A stretch of DNA of 64,000 bases from the NCBI RefSeq assembly GCF_001044425.1, contig NZ_LFML01000060.1:1-64000 (forward strand). The letters run 5' to 3'. Positions within the stretch are counted from its first letter, which is position 1. The number at the start of each line of letters is the position of its first letter. Positions 38,993 through 47,950 of this stretch are shown here, in pieces. Both the position numbers and the translations under genes were made by a program. The stretch comes from Streptomyces roseus. GTDB taxonomy: Bacteria > Actinomycetota > Actinomycetes > Streptomycetales > Streptomycetaceae. The notes below the pieces were generated by a model. That model made no database searches. It was not told the origin of the DNA and was given only the letters and a program-made list of their open reading frames with translations.

Positions 38993-39475
38993 GTGGATAA
39001 GGTCGCGCTCACGGCCGGGGCCCTGTACGCCATCGTCCTGCTGCGCGCGGGAGGAACGTTCGCCGTCGGGTGGCTCGCCGGTGCCGGTGCCCGGCGTACC
39101 CGGTTCGCCGGGCGCGTCTCCTCGGCCAAGTTCCGGCGCGCCGAGCGGGCGATCCAGCGGTGGGGCGCACCGGTGGTCGCCGTCTCCTTCCTGACCGTCG
39201 GTTTCCAGACCGCCGCCAACTTCCTCGCCGGCAGCATGCGCATGCCGTTGCCGCGCTACCTCCCGGCCCTCTTCCTGGGCGGGGCGGCCTGGGCGCTGAT
39301 CTACGCGACCGCGGGGCTCGGCGTGCTCGAAGTACTGGGGAGGCTCTTCGCCCGGCACACGGCCCTGGGAGCCTCCGCCGTGGCCGTCCTCCTCTTGCTC
39401 ACCGTGTGCGGGGTGGTGGCCTACCGCAGAAGGGCCGTCCCGGCGCCCGGTGACACCGTGGCCGAAGAATCATGA
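38993..39475 (+). CDS. DedA/VTT-domain-like membrane protein
   Basis: A 160-aa protein with four hydrophobic stretches. 'VSSAKFRRAERAIQRWGAPV' and VAVSFLTVGFQTAANFLAGS followed by MRMPLPRYLPALFLGG correspond to the central part of DedA (VTT) proteins, lipid scramblase/flippase-like transporters. It is shorter than usual (about 200 aa) but looks complete. GTG start; a possible iron box lies upstream. Role in envelope lipid movement is inferred. Confidence 0.65.
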   Translation: MDKVALTAGALYAIVLLRAGGTFAVGWLAGAGARRTRFAGRVSSAKFRRAERAIQRWGAPVVAVSFLTVGFQTAANFLAGSMRMPLPRYLPALFLGGAAWALIYATAGLGVLEVLGRLFARHTALGASAVAVLLLLTVCGVVAYRRRAVPAPGDTVAEES

Positions 39476-39610
39476 GCTCCGGCACCGCGCCGATTGCGGA
39501 GCGGCGGCGGACGACCACGTCGAACGGTGGCCTCCCGTCGGGCTCCGTCGGACGGTTGAGCGTACCGAGGGGAGACCGGCGGGAGGGCGAGCCAGGGGCG
39601 TGAAGGACGG

Positions 39611-39817
39611 CTAGCCGATGCCGCCGAACAGTTTCACGACCCCCATCGCGCTCGCTTTCATCTCCTCCGTGATGGGGTGGCCGACCTCCGACTGGGCGAG
39701 CTGCTCGATGCCCGCCAGGCCGCCTCCCGAGACGAAGAGGTTGGTCGCATCGACGAACTCGGCATCGGCACCATCACTGATGGGCCCGTCCGACACCCGG
39801 GCGAAATCGGTCATCAT
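39611..39817 (-). CDS. Small protein with Gly-rich C terminus
   Basis: A 68-aa protein, MMTDFARVSDGPISDGADAE followed by FVDATNLFVSGGGLAGIEQL and an end VVKLFGGIG. The start has GAGAGGA a few bases upstream. No cysteine, no membrane segment. The acidic front and hydrophobic Gly-rich end recall short secreted or modified peptides, but no processing enzymes lie nearby. Function unknown. Confidence 0.5.
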   Translation of the reverse strand: MMTDFARVSDGPISDGADAEFVDATNLFVSGGGLAGIEQLAQSEVGHPITEEMKASAMGVVKLFGGIG

Positions 39818-40013
39818 CTGTTCCTCTCGTGCGCACTGACGCGCGAATCGCGTCACCCACTACCGGTTCCCGGACCACGCCGACGGCCAAGCATCCGTCA
39901 GCCACATGGCCGCTCCGGTCCTCGGCCCCCAGTCCCCCCGCGGACCGGCCACCGGGGACCGGAGCCGGGGCGCAGGGGGTGTCCGGACGTGGATGAGGGG
40001 CAGGTTGGGTCAC

Positions 40014-40235
40014 ATGGACCAGGAACGAGAAACCCACGTGCCCGCGACACCGGAACCGGAGCTGCCCCCGAAGGTTCCCGAGAGCGCGGACGCCGTCACT
40101 CCCGACCTTCCCCCGCTGGACCCTCCCGCGCCCGACCTGCGTGCGGCCAAGGAGTCGCACGACGAGGGGAGCGCACCGCAGACCGAGAAGGCCCATCCTG
40201 TCGAGGAACCCGCGCCCGAGGAGCCCACGGGCTGA
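40014..40235 (+). CDS. Small Pro/Glu-rich hypothetical protein
   Basis: A 73-aa highly acidic, Pro-rich, disordered protein (PEPELPPKVPESADAVTPDL) with repeated P/E/A runs. No known family. ATG start; the upstream frame is not gene-like. Such low-complexity proteins are hard to judge, but codon third-position bias is coding-like. Confidence 0.4.
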   Translation: MDQERETHVPATPEPELPPKVPESADAVTPDLPPLDPPAPDLRAAKESHDEGSAPQTEKAHPVEEPAPEEPTG

Positions 40236-40258
40236 GCTCCCGGCTTGAGGGCTCGGCC

Positions 40259-40567
40259 TCAGCCGATGGTCTTGCGGTCCTGGACGTCGCAGTCGATGTA
40301 GACCGGCGGCCTGGTCATCAGCGCCGAGAGCTGCTGAGCCAGCTCGTTGGTCTCGGGCGCGTTGCTGTTGGCCATCGCGGCCTCGTAGGAATCGAACTCG
40401 ACGACGGCAAGGTAGCGGTTGGGGTTGGCCCGGTCCTTGAGCAGGGTGCGGGAGTCGGGGGCACCGGTCCGTCCCTGCGAGCGGGCCTGCTCCTCGTAGG
40501 AGCGCATGAGATCGCGCACCTCGTCGATGCGCTCGGTCTCGAAATCGATGATCTGGGCGAACTTCAT
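40259..40567 (-). CDS. Small ABM/dimeric alpha-beta barrel-like protein
   Basis: A 102-aa protein (MKFAQIIDFETERIDEVRDL at the start, ANPNRYLAVVEFDSYEAAMA in the middle) with the strand-helix-strand pattern of dimeric ferredoxin-like barrels of the antibiotic-biosynthesis monooxygenase type. Its C terminus holds a single Cys (YIDCDVQD). It may bind a small molecule or heme; function unknown. A perfect 16-bp palindrome lies 46 bases upstream of the start. Confidence 0.7.
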   Translation of the reverse strand: MKFAQIIDFETERIDEVRDLMRSYEEQARSQGRTGAPDSRTLLKDRANPNRYLAVVEFDSYEAAMANSNAPETNELAQQLSALMTRPPVYIDCDVQDRKTIG

Positions 40568-40612
40568 GCTTCCGGTTCCTCCTGGCGCGTGCCGGCCTCG
40601 CGGGTGAGGGCC

Positions 40613-40628
40613 TTGCTGGCGCCAGCAA
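40613..40628. promoter_or_regulatory. Perfect 16-bp palindrome, likely operator
   Basis: TTGCTGGCGCCAGCAA reads identically on both strands. It lies in the promoter region of the gene starting at 40567. No regulator gene is adjacent. Confidence 0.55.
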
Positions 40629-40925
40629 ACACCGCCGCGCGGGCCACCCGCGGCCCCCACGCCCGTCACGCGCCGCGATTCCACGAGGTTGGCCGGTAGC
40701 GGGCGAACCCGGTCATGCGGGCCCGGGCGATGGACTCGGACCGCGGCGGCGATCCGACCGCTCCCGGCTGCCGCTCCGTACGGACTGCGCGACCAGTGTC
40801 GCCATCCGCCCTGGGGTCGGGAGCGCCGGGGGGTGAGTACGGCTACTCATGACCGGCGCTCGGCAGCGGCCGACGATGTGGGAACCACCGGAACCGGTGC
40901 GGAACCCACCCGAACGAGGCCCTCC

Positions 40926-41570
40926 ATGCTCAGCCGAATCGCCGCCGCAGTCGTCCCCGTTGCCGGACGGCTGACCGTCACCTCCGAAACCGCGGCGGGT
41001 CCCGGCGCCGGCAGCATCCTGGTGGCCAACCACACCTCGCTCGCCGATCCGGCCGTCGTGATCGCGGCGCTGCGCCGCTACCGGGTCGAGCCCGTCGTCA
41101 TGGCCACCGCCGGCTTGTGGCGGCTGCCACTGCTCGGAGCGGCGCTGCGCCGCGAGGGGCACATCCCGGTCCGGCGCGGAACCGCCCGCGCCGCTGAGTG
41201 CCTCGACGCCGCGGCGGCCGCACTCGCGGCCGGGCGCTGCGTCCTGCTCTACGGAGAAGGCCGGCTGCCCGAACGCACCGACGTGGGCGAGGCCGCGCCC
41301 GGGCCCTTCCGCAGCGGCCCGGCGCGACTGGCCGCCATGACCGGAGCACCGCTGGTCCCGGTCGGCCAGGCAGGCTCGCGGCGGCTGTGCTCCGGCGGCG
41401 TGGCCAAACAACTCGCGGGAGCCGTGACCGCGCCGCTGCGACGGCCCGGCCTGCACGTGCACATCGGCGTGCCGATGCGCGTTCCGGGCCCGCTCCCGGA
41501 AGCGACGCTCCGCATCCGGGCCGCCGTCAACTCCGCGTGGGAGAGCGCGATCCGCGCCCAGAGCCGATAG
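40926..41570 (+). CDS. 1-acylglycerol-3-phosphate acyltransferase (PlsC)-like
   Basis: A 214-aa PlsC-type acyltransferase. The catalytic HX4D motif is NHTSLADP (His36, Asp41); block 2 is GHIPVRRGTA, and block 3 reads YGEGRLPERT (EGR). One hydrophobic N-terminal segment fits membrane association. It would transfer acyl groups to lysophosphatidic acid or a related alcohol in phospholipid or lipid-modification pathways. An in-frame GTG at 40834 could add 31 residues of disordered sequence; the ATG was preferred. Confidence 0.85.
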   Translation: MLSRIAAAVVPVAGRLTVTSETAAGPGAGSILVANHTSLADPAVVIAALRRYRVEPVVMATAGLWRLPLLGAALRREGHIPVRRGTARAAECLDAAAAALAAGRCVLLYGEGRLPERTDVGEAAPGPFRSGPARLAAMTGAPLVPVGQAGSRRLCSGGVAKQLAGAVTAPLRRPGLHVHIGVPMRVPGPLPEATLRIRAAVNSAWESAIRAQSR

Positions 41571-41616
41571 CGCCCCGCAGGGTGTCGTCGCCCGCGCGCC
41601 GGCCGCGGGGATCCCG

Positions 41617-41949
41617 TTACGCCTGCCAGGGCGGCCGGGGGCCGTGACGCATCGTCTCGTCGCGGATCACATTGCGGTGTTCCTCGTAAACCAGCCTCGC
41701 GTCATCGCTCGGGAGCGCCCCGGTGGCGAGGCCGCAGGCGCAGGTCACGACGGTGAGACCGCGGGGCGTGCGCGGCGTGTGCCCCTCGGGACCGGCCCCG
41801 GTTTCACCGGCGGGGCTCTCGTACCGGAGGCTGTGGCGGTACAGCGGCTTACGGGCCTCTCTCGGGGTACTGGCGGTGTCGTCGTGGCCGTTGTAGCCAT
41901 CGGCGCTGTCGGTGCTGGTCAGGTCAACGGGGAAGCGGTGCTCGGTCAT
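41617..41949 (-). CDS. Hypothetical protein with CxCG motif
   Basis: A 110-aa hydrophilic protein starting MTEHRFPVDLTSTDSADGYN. A TVVTCACGLATGALP segment with CxCG could bind metal, and the C-terminal helix contains DARLVYEEHRNVIRDETM. No known family. No signal peptide. Confidence 0.55.
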   Translation of the reverse strand: MTEHRFPVDLTSTDSADGYNGHDDTASTPREARKPLYRHSLRYESPAGETGAGPEGHTPRTPRGLTVVTCACGLATGALPSDDARLVYEEHRNVIRDETMRHGPRPPWQA

Positions 41950-42142
41950 GTCCACAGTGTGGCCGCCTGCGAGCGACCCCGGCTGCTCCCACCCCACGTC
42001 CCCGTCATCCGCGCGCCGGTATCCGGCGCAATCCGGGCTTCCGGGTCCGGTCCTCGACGAGCGGGACCGACCACGACCTGTGTCCGCGCGGTTCCCGCAC
42101 GTTCCCGCGCGTCTTCCGGGCTCCGCGCCGCATCATGGAGAC

Positions 42143-42541
42143 ATGGGCGACCGCGAGGACTTCCTGACCTGGATCGAGACCGATCTGTACCGGGCGGAGA
42201 CCGCGCTGCACGACGGCGACCCGGAGCCCAGGCGGGCGCTCTGGTCGCACGAGGAACCGGTCAGTGTGCTGGGCGCATGGCGCAATGCCCGCGGCCTGGC
42301 GGAGGTCGACGCCCTCTTCACCGCCCTCGGTGCATCCTTCTCGCACTGCACCTCGTACGCGTTCGAGCTACTGGCGTACGACGTCGTGGGCGACATGGCC
42401 TACACGGCCGGCCTGGAGCACGTCAGCACCTCCGTCGACGGGAAACCGCGCACGTACACGCTGCGGGCCACCCAGGTGTACCGCCGTGAGAACGCGGCGT
42501 GGCGGGTGGCCCACCGCCACGGAGACACGGTCACGCAGTGA
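42143..42541 (+). CDS. SnoaL/NTF2-like protein
   Basis: A 132-aa protein with the NTF2-like cone fold pattern: helix DFLTWIETDLYRAETALHDG, WSHEEPVSVLGAWRNARGLA, and strands YTAGLEHVSTSVDGKPRTYT and VYRRENAAWRVAHRHGDTV. The ending is typical of DUF4440/SnoaL-like proteins. Members are enzymes or ligand binders of diverse use. It starts at ATG soon after CATGGAG. Confidence 0.75.
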   Translation: MGDREDFLTWIETDLYRAETALHDGDPEPRRALWSHEEPVSVLGAWRNARGLAEVDALFTALGASFSHCTSYAFELLAYDVVGDMAYTAGLEHVSTSVDGKPRTYTLRATQVYRRENAAWRVAHRHGDTVTQ

Positions 42542-42600
42542 CGGCAGGGACGGAACGGCGGGACGGGATGCGGCCACAGCTGACGGCCGAGTCGGGCAGC

Positions 42601-42831
42601 TCAGCCGGTGGCGAGTACGGAATCGTCCAGCGGGCCCGCGCCCGGCAGGTGGTGTCGGGCGGCGATCAGGGCCGCGTGCACGTCCGTCGTGCCGGTGGCG
42701 ACGCACAGGGCTCGCTCGACGTCCTCGATCTCCTTGCGTACGGGCGAGCCGCCTTCCGCCGCGTCGAGGAGGGACAGCGCCCAGTAACGGTCGACGAGCC
42801 CGGGGAGCACGGCCGGGTGAGCCATCAACAT
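42601..42831 (-). CDS. DUF5133 domain protein
   Basis: A 76-aa all-helical protein, MLMAHPAVLPGLVDRYWALS followed by VERALCVATGTTDVHAALIA and ARHHLPG. This fits DUF5133, a family found mainly in Streptomyces and suspected to be regulatory, though without proof. Single gene. Confidence 0.8.
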   Translation of the reverse strand: MLMAHPAVLPGLVDRYWALSLLDAAEGGSPVRKEIEDVERALCVATGTTDVHAALIAARHHLPGAGPLDDSVLATG

Positions 42832-43031
42832 GGGCGGTTGCCTTTCGCCGGGGATCGATCATGTGACCGTCGCATACCCAGTCGATCACCGTCGAACCCC
42901 CGCCCAGCCGACTCGTTCGCATGGCGCGCCAGCGGGTCGGAACGACTCCGGCGGACCGGTTCGCCAAGGTGAGGCATGGGTGCGGCGGCACAGGAAGAAC
43001 GAGACCACGTCACTACGCGGTAAGGCTGGAC

Positions 43032-43262
43032 ATGGACGAGAAGAAGCAGCAGCCGAAAAGCCCGGATGATCCGGAAACGCTCTCCGACGAGGAGATGATG
43101 AGAATGATCAATGAAATCCTCGACAGCGTCCCACCCGAGCAGGCTGAGGACTGCCTCCTCGCCATCGCCGACGGGAGGGCCGCTCCCCACAGCGTCCCGG
43201 TCGAACTGACCCCCGGCCAAGCCAACAACCTCCTCCTCTTCCTCCACCGCGGCGGCGGCTGA
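43032..43262 (+). CDS. Small acidic hypothetical protein
   Basis: A 76-aa charged protein, MDEKKQQPKSPDDPETLSDE then EMMRMINEILDSVPPEQAED, predicted helical. No known family. AAGGCTGGAC precedes the ATG. Codon use is less GC-biased at the start than in neighbours (GAGATGATGAGAATGATCAATGA), which could mean recent acquisition or simply constrained sequence. Confidence 0.6.
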   Translation: MDEKKQQPKSPDDPETLSDEEMMRMINEILDSVPPEQAEDCLLAIADGRAAPHSVPVELTPGQANNLLLFLHRGGG

Positions 43263-43440
43263 TTCCGCAGCCGCAGGCCGGCACCGGCGGTGCCACAGCG
43301 GGAGCCGGAGCCGGTACGTCATGGTCGTGTCACCGGTGCGATACAGCGCCGTCCCCACGGGAACTCCCGCGGCCCGCTCCACCGTGCCTGTCGGCGTGCG
43401 GGCCGGCACGGCACCGGTCGCCATCCCAGGGAGGTTCCCG

Positions 43441-44124
43441 ATGCAGTACACCGAAGGCGTCCGACGTACCTCGTCCGTACTGGTGCTCGCGGCCGCGGCC
43501 GCCGCCCTGATGACGGGCTGCACCCCCACCGGCGACGCCGGCGCGGCCGACGGGCCGACGCGATCCGTCCGGTCGCCCGCCCCCGGGACCGCCGCGGGCG
43601 GCAGCGGCTCCGGCGGCACGGGAACGGCGAAGCCCGCCGTCCCGGCCTCCCCCACCCCCGCCGTGTCCGGCGGCAAGACGAAGCCCTGCACGAGTGGCGA
43701 CGTGAAGGTCGCCGAGGCCCGCCAGGCTGCCGTCCGGCCCCCGGGGACGGGAACGGGCGCTGCGGTCGTCGCCGTCGCCAACGTCTCCAAGAGCACCTGC
43801 ACGCTCCAGGGATTCCCCACCGTGGCGGGCGCGGGCAACGGGTCCCCGGGCAAAAACGTACCGCTGGCCACGACCCACAGCGGCTCGGTCGCCACGGTCT
43901 CCCTTGCCCCGGGTGCCCGCGCCTGGACCAAACTCACCTTCGTGAACGTGCAGGGCGAGGCCGACGGTTACTGCGTCTCCGGCGCGACGCCCGCCTCGTT
44001 CCCCACGCTCGTCGTCGGGATCCCGGGGGCGGGCGCGCACCAGACCGCCCTCGATGACGGAGTCTTCGCCCTGTGCGACAACAAGGCCACGGTCACGGCC
44101 TATTCGGCGACGAAGCCCTCGTGA
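43441..44124 (+). CDS. DUF4232 lipoprotein
   Basis: A 227-aa protein with a lipoprotein signal (LMTGCT lipobox, Cys about residue 25), a Gly/Ser/Pro-rich linker and a DUF4232 domain (KTKPCTSGDVKVAEARQAAV, TCTLQGFPTVAGAG, LTFVNVQGEADGYCVSGATP). The four later cysteines (pairs around 82, 119, 180 and 217) probably form disulfides. Exposed on the outer face of the membrane; function unknown. GGGAGG precedes the ATG. Confidence 0.85.
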   Translation: MQYTEGVRRTSSVLVLAAAAAALMTGCTPTGDAGAADGPTRSVRSPAPGTAAGGSGSGGTGTAKPAVPASPTPAVSGGKTKPCTSGDVKVAEARQAAVRPPGTGTGAAVVAVANVSKSTCTLQGFPTVAGAGNGSPGKNVPLATTHSGSVATVSLAPGARAWTKLTFVNVQGEADGYCVSGATPASFPTLVVGIPGAGAHQTALDDGVFALCDNKATVTAYSATKPS

Positions 44125-44182
44125 CGCCCTTCGGTGCGCCCTGACCCCCCGGCGGGCAGCGCGTACGCACGTCAGCGGCGGC

Positions 44183-44599
44183 TCAGATCTCCTTGGTGGC
44201 GTTCAAGCGGGTGATGTCCGCCGCGTAGGCGGCGGTGCGGAGCGTGGCGGTTCCCGATACGTACAGGCCGGTGCCGAGGATCGCGAAGGGGAGGGAGAGC
44301 AGGAGGCCGGCGGTGATGGGCCCCCAGTCGCGCTCGGCGTCGCAGCGCTCCCCCGTGTCCGCGCGGTAGGACACCGCGAACCTCCCGTCCTGGTGGAAGG
44401 CGCGGGACTCGCACTCGACGGACTTCAGGTGCGCGCCCTCGTCAACGCTGAAGGGGAAGACGAGCAGGTAGCCCAGCCAGAGCCAGATCAGCACGGCCGC
44501 GGCCATCAGCCCCCGGCCCCAGCCTTGTTGGCGCAGGCCCCGCACCCGGAATTCCCGGTCGTACACCTGCGCCAACGAGTTCATGGGGGTGACATTCAT
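44183..44599 (-). CDS. Two-helix membrane protein
   Basis: A 138-aa protein with two membrane helices (LMAAAVLIWLWLGYLLVFPF and TAGLLLSLPFAILGTGLYV) and a soluble loop between them containing two cysteines (VECESRAF, ERCDAERD). Alternative ATG at 44584. It lies just downstream of the NADH dehydrogenase on the same strand, 29 bases apart, possibly cotranscribed. Function unknown. Confidence 0.7.
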   Translation of the reverse strand: MNVTPMNSLAQVYDREFRVRGLRQQGWGRGLMAAAVLIWLWLGYLLVFPFSVDEGAHLKSVECESRAFHQDGRFAVSYRADTGERCDAERDWGPITAGLLLSLPFAILGTGLYVSGTATLRTAAYAADITRLNATKEI

Positions 44600-44628
44600 G
44601 GGAGCGAACCTAGCGCAGGCCCACGCCG

Positions 44629-45993
44629 TCAGCTGCGGTCGGCCGCCGTGCGGGCCCGTACCTCCTCCGGGGTGAGGTACTGGTCCGTGTACTCGAAGTC
44701 GCGCAGGGTCCCCGGCTTGTACGTCTGGAAGCCGGTCCGGACGAAGTCGTCGCCGGCCACGGCGTTCAGGAGCCAGTTCGTCATCACCCGGGTCTTCGCG
44801 GCCCCGGTGCGCAGCGCCGCCCAGTGGTAGCCGCGGGCCACGGCCTGGGCGGGCATGCCGCGCAGGTCGATGCCGAGCGGCCGGGAGACGCCGTCGCGGC
44901 CGCCGAGGTCCACGACGAGTCCGAGGTCCTTGTGGACGTACGAACGCAGTGGCGTGCCCCGCACCGCGGCGATCACGTTGTCGGCGGCGACCCGGCCCTG
45001 GCGCTCGGCGTGCTGCGCGGTGGGCGGGCACACGGCGCCGTCCCCGTCGGCGGCGAGGTCGGGCACGGCGGCAGCGTCGCCGAGCGCCAACACGCCGTCC
45101 GCCCCCGGCACCCGCAGGTCCGCGGTGACCACGAGCCGGCCGCTCTTCGCGGTCTCGGCGCCGAGCGTGGCGATGAGCGGGCTCGCTGCGACGCCGGCAG
45201 TCCAGATGAGGGTGCGGCAGGGCAGCACGCGCCCGTCGGTGAGGGTGACGTCCTCGGGTCCCACCTTGGCGACGGAGGCGCCGAGCGAGACCTCGATCCC
45301 CCGGCGGCGCAGCACGTCGAGGGCGGCCCGGCCCAGCCGGTCACCGAGCTCGGGCATCAGCTTCGGGGCCACGTCCACCAGGTGCCAGCTGATCTCGCGC
45401 CGGTCGAGCCGGGGGTAGCGGTCGACGGCGTTCGTGGTGAGGCGCTGCAGGGCGGCGGCCGTCTCCGTACCCGCGTAGCCGCCGCCCACCACGACGAATC
45501 CGAGCCGTGAGACCCGTTCCGCCGAGCCGGGTACGGCGGCGTCGGCCAGGTCGAGCTGGGCGATCACGTGGTCGCGCAGGTGGGCCGCCTCCGCCAGCGA
45601 CTTCATGCCGCGGCCGTGCTCCGCCAGGCCCGGGATGTCGAAGGTGCGGGTCACGCTCCCCGGCGCGAGCACCAGGTGGTCGTAGGGCTGGTCCACCAGC
45701 TCCCCGGTGATCTTCCGGATGACGCAGACCTTGGCCCGGGTATCCACGCCCACGGCCCCGCCGGGCACGATCTGGGTCCGGTGGTGGCGGCTGCGGCGCA
45801 GCGACACCGCCACGGACTGGGGGGTGAGGACCCCGGACGCCACCTGCGGCAGCAGGGGCAGGTAGAGCTGGTAGGAGAAGGGGGTGACCAGCAGGATCTC
45901 CGCCTCCCCCGGTGACAGCGTGCGCTCCAGGCGGCGTACGCAGGAGACGCCGGCGAAGCCCGCGCCGACGACCACGATCCTCTGTCGTGCCAT
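44629..45993 (-). CDS. Type II NADH dehydrogenase (NDH-2)
   Basis: A 454-aa flavoprotein. The FAD-binding GxGxxG is IVVVGAGFAGVSCVRRLE, the NAD-binding one is LGFVVVGGGYAGTETAAALQ. Other NDH-2 features are LLVTPFSYQLYLPLLPQVAS, LIWTAGVAASPLI and the C-terminal GVLALGDAAAVPDLAADG and PPTAQHAERQGRVAADNVIA. It oxidises NADH and reduces menaquinone at the membrane without pumping protons. The N terminus is clean at ATG 45993; upstream open frame is noise. Followed by a small membrane protein on the same strand. Confidence 0.9.
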   Translation of the reverse strand: MARQRIVVVGAGFAGVSCVRRLERTLSPGEAEILLVTPFSYQLYLPLLPQVASGVLTPQSVAVSLRRSRHHRTQIVPGGAVGVDTRAKVCVIRKITGELVDQPYDHLVLAPGSVTRTFDIPGLAEHGRGMKSLAEAAHLRDHVIAQLDLADAAVPGSAERVSRLGFVVVGGGYAGTETAAALQRLTTNAVDRYPRLDRREISWHLVDVAPKLMPELGDRLGRAALDVLRRRGIEVSLGASVAKVGPEDVTLTDGRVLPCRTLIWTAGVAASPLIATLGAETAKSGRLVVTADLRVPGADGVLALGDAAAVPDLAADGDGAVCPPTAQHAERQGRVAADNVIAAVRGTPLRSYVHKDLGLVVDLGGRDGVSRPLGIDLRGMPAQAVARGYHWAALRTGAAKTRVMTNWLLNAVAGDDFVRTGFQTYKPGTLRDFEYTDQYLTPEEVRARTAADRS

Positions 45994-46222
45994 GGTGTCC
46001 GTCCCTTCTCGGGTGTACGGGTCTCCCGCACGCTTTCCCCGGCACGCCGTTCCATGCACGCGGATGCCGATTGGCCGGCTGGTGACCACCATGCTCGACG
46101 AGCACACCGCCGCAGGGGACGACGCGGCATGAAGACGCGCCAGTCCCTTAAATCGGATGACCGGCGCACCACAACCGTGCAAGCCTGGTGCGGATGTGAA
46201 CCGTACCGAAAGGGAACTCCTC

Positions 46223-46462
46223 GTGGACCAGGATCAGGACCAGCTTCCTCCGCACCCCGACACGGAGCGCTACTCCGTGACCGTCTGCCCGCCCGCCGTC
46301 ACGATCGTCTCCGAACTCGTCGCCGCCAGTGGCGTCAGCAAGTCGGACGTCATCAACCGGGCCATCCTCCTGCTGGGCTTCGTCGAGCGGGAGCGCGCCA
46401 AGGGCCACGACCTGATGATCCGTGACACCCAAGGCGCGCTCGAACGCATTCACATCATCTGA
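46223..46462 (+). CDS. Small protein with ribbon-helix-helix-like region
   Basis: About 79 aa. YSVTVCPPAVTIVSELVAAS followed by GVSKSDVINRAILLLGFVER and MIRDTQGALERIHII resembles an RHH DNA-binding fold (strand, then two helices). GTG start with AAAGGG about eight bases upstream; a GTG at 46196 is also possible. It may be a small regulator, but there is no proof of DNA binding. Confidence 0.6.
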   Translation: MDQDQDQLPPHPDTERYSVTVCPPAVTIVSELVAASGVSKSDVINRAILLLGFVERERAKGHDLMIRDTQGALERIHII

Positions 46463-46468
46463 GCGGGG

Positions 46469-46861
46469 TCAGGTCTGCGCCGGGCCCTCTGGAATCGCGT
46501 GCACCTCGACGGGGTCGCTGCCGGGCTTCCCGCCCGGACCGGGACACGCCGATGCACGTGCGGCGATCTCCAGGGCCCGGTCCTCGCTCGCGACGTCGAC
46601 CAGCCAGTAGCCGGCCAGGATGTGTCCCGGCTGCGCCGGTCCGTCGCTCACCTGCGGCCGTCCGTCGCTCCCCGCCCGAACCGTCTTGACCCGTGAGGGT
46701 CCGCCGAGCCCCTGCCCGTCCACCCACTCCCCGGCGGCCGTGAGCTCCGCGTTCAGGGCACTCATGTGGGCGAACATGGCCTGCATGTCCTCCTCGGAGT
46801 AGGAGGACATGACGGCGTCCCACTGATCGGCCGGCACGTTCATCTGGATCATGTACTTCAT
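46469..46861 (-). CDS. YciI family protein
   Basis: A 130-aa protein with the YciI fold: MKYMIQMNVPADQWDAVMSS, ELTAAGEWVDGQGLGGPSRV, PAQPGHILAGYWLVDVASED, and SDPVEVHAIPEG at the end. Such proteins often associate with ECF sigma factors and redox enzymes, none of which are nearby. It follows the DHFR-like gene on the same strand with a 127-base gap. Confidence 0.85.
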   Translation of the reverse strand: MKYMIQMNVPADQWDAVMSSYSEEDMQAMFAHMSALNAELTAAGEWVDGQGLGGPSRVKTVRAGSDGRPQVSDGPAQPGHILAGYWLVDVASEDRALEIAARASACPGPGGKPGSDPVEVHAIPEGPAQT

Positions 46862-46988
46862 GGTCTTCGCCCTTCCCGGGGTGGCTGCGGCGGGTTCTCG
46901 GTCCTACGGAAAGGCAGACCCCGACCGGCCGCGGAACTCATCGGGGGTCCCCGGTGCGAGTCCGGGCCGGCCGTACGGTCCGGTCCGG

Positions 46989-47639
46989 TCACCTCCGCCA
47001 GAACAGGTGGTGCGTCACGCCGCTCGGGCTGGGCACGACCTCCATGTGGAACCGGTCGAGCAGCTCGTCGGGGGACTCCCAGAGTCGTACTCCCGATCCG
47101 AACTTCAACGGCGATACCGCCACGTGCATCGTGTCGACGAGGTCGGCGTCGAGGAACTGCCGGATGGTGTTGACCCCGCCGCCGAGGCGGACGTCCTTGC
47201 CCTGCGCCGCCTCCAGCGCCTGCTCCAGGACCGTGGCCGGGGCTCCGTCGACGAAGTGGAACGTGGTGTCGGAAAGGGTGAACGACGGCCGTTCGTGGTG
47301 AGTCATGACGAACACCGGGGTGTGGAACGGGGGCTCGTCCCCCCACCAGCCGCGCCACTCGTCGTCGAGCCAGGGCCCGCGCTGGGGTCCGAACTTGTTG
47401 CGGCCCATGATCTCGGCGCCGATGTTGCGTGCGTAGTCCCGCGTGAAGTAGTCGTCGAGCCCCCGGCTCCCTCCGGGATCGGTGCGCATGGGCCAGCTCG
47501 CGGTGGCGCCGGCCCAACCGAAAAGCCTCTCGGGGCCGGGGAGGCCGAACGGATTCTCCAGACTCTGGTCCGCGTCGTTGCCTGCGCCGATCCCATCGCT
47601 CGAGACGTTGAAGTTCTGGACCCTCACCAGCTGAGCCAC
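46989..47639 (-). CDS. Dihydrofolate reductase / RibD C-terminal family protein
   Basis: A 216-aa protein of the RibD_C/DHFR-like fold, with NVSSDGIGAGNDADQSLENP, AEIMGRNKFGPQRGPWLDDE, PVFVMTHHERPSFTLSDTTF and DVRLGGGVNTIRQFLDADLV. The NADPH-binding GGGxN is kept. It is an NADPH-dependent reductase of unknown substrate rather than true folA, which is shorter. GTG start with AGGAGG five bases upstream. Confidence 0.85.
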   Translation of the reverse strand: MAQLVRVQNFNVSSDGIGAGNDADQSLENPFGLPGPERLFGWAGATASWPMRTDPGGSRGLDDYFTRDYARNIGAEIMGRNKFGPQRGPWLDDEWRGWWGDEPPFHTPVFVMTHHERPSFTLSDTTFHFVDGAPATVLEQALEAAQGKDVRLGGGVNTIRQFLDADLVDTMHVAVSPLKFGSGVRLWESPDELLDRFHMEVVPSPSGVTHHLFWRR

Positions 47640-47950
47640 GCGTTCCTCCTGTGGTGTAGACGACGGTGATGAGACTCTCCGGGCCGGGAAAACTCATCGG
47701 TGCCGCCGTGGGCGCACGGCCGCCGCCGCGGAGGGCACCTCACTATCCGCTCACGGCGACCAACCCGCGCAAGGCCTCGCCGCTGCCCGCCACTGACCAC
47801 CCACCCGGGTGATGTCGGACGGAGGCGCCGGCCCGCCGGGCGAGCCCGGCCCGACCGCCCCGCGCAGCGGCAGCAGCACGTCCGGTGCGCAGACGGGGGT
47901 ACAGGGGGTGGTGCGCGCATGACCGCGCGTTCCCGGGTAACACGCCGTCA

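Noticed and set aside
42825..43937. 370-codon antisense frame over the DUF4232 lipoprotein gene
   Set aside because: No homology-like pattern; the sense gene has a lipobox and paired cysteines.
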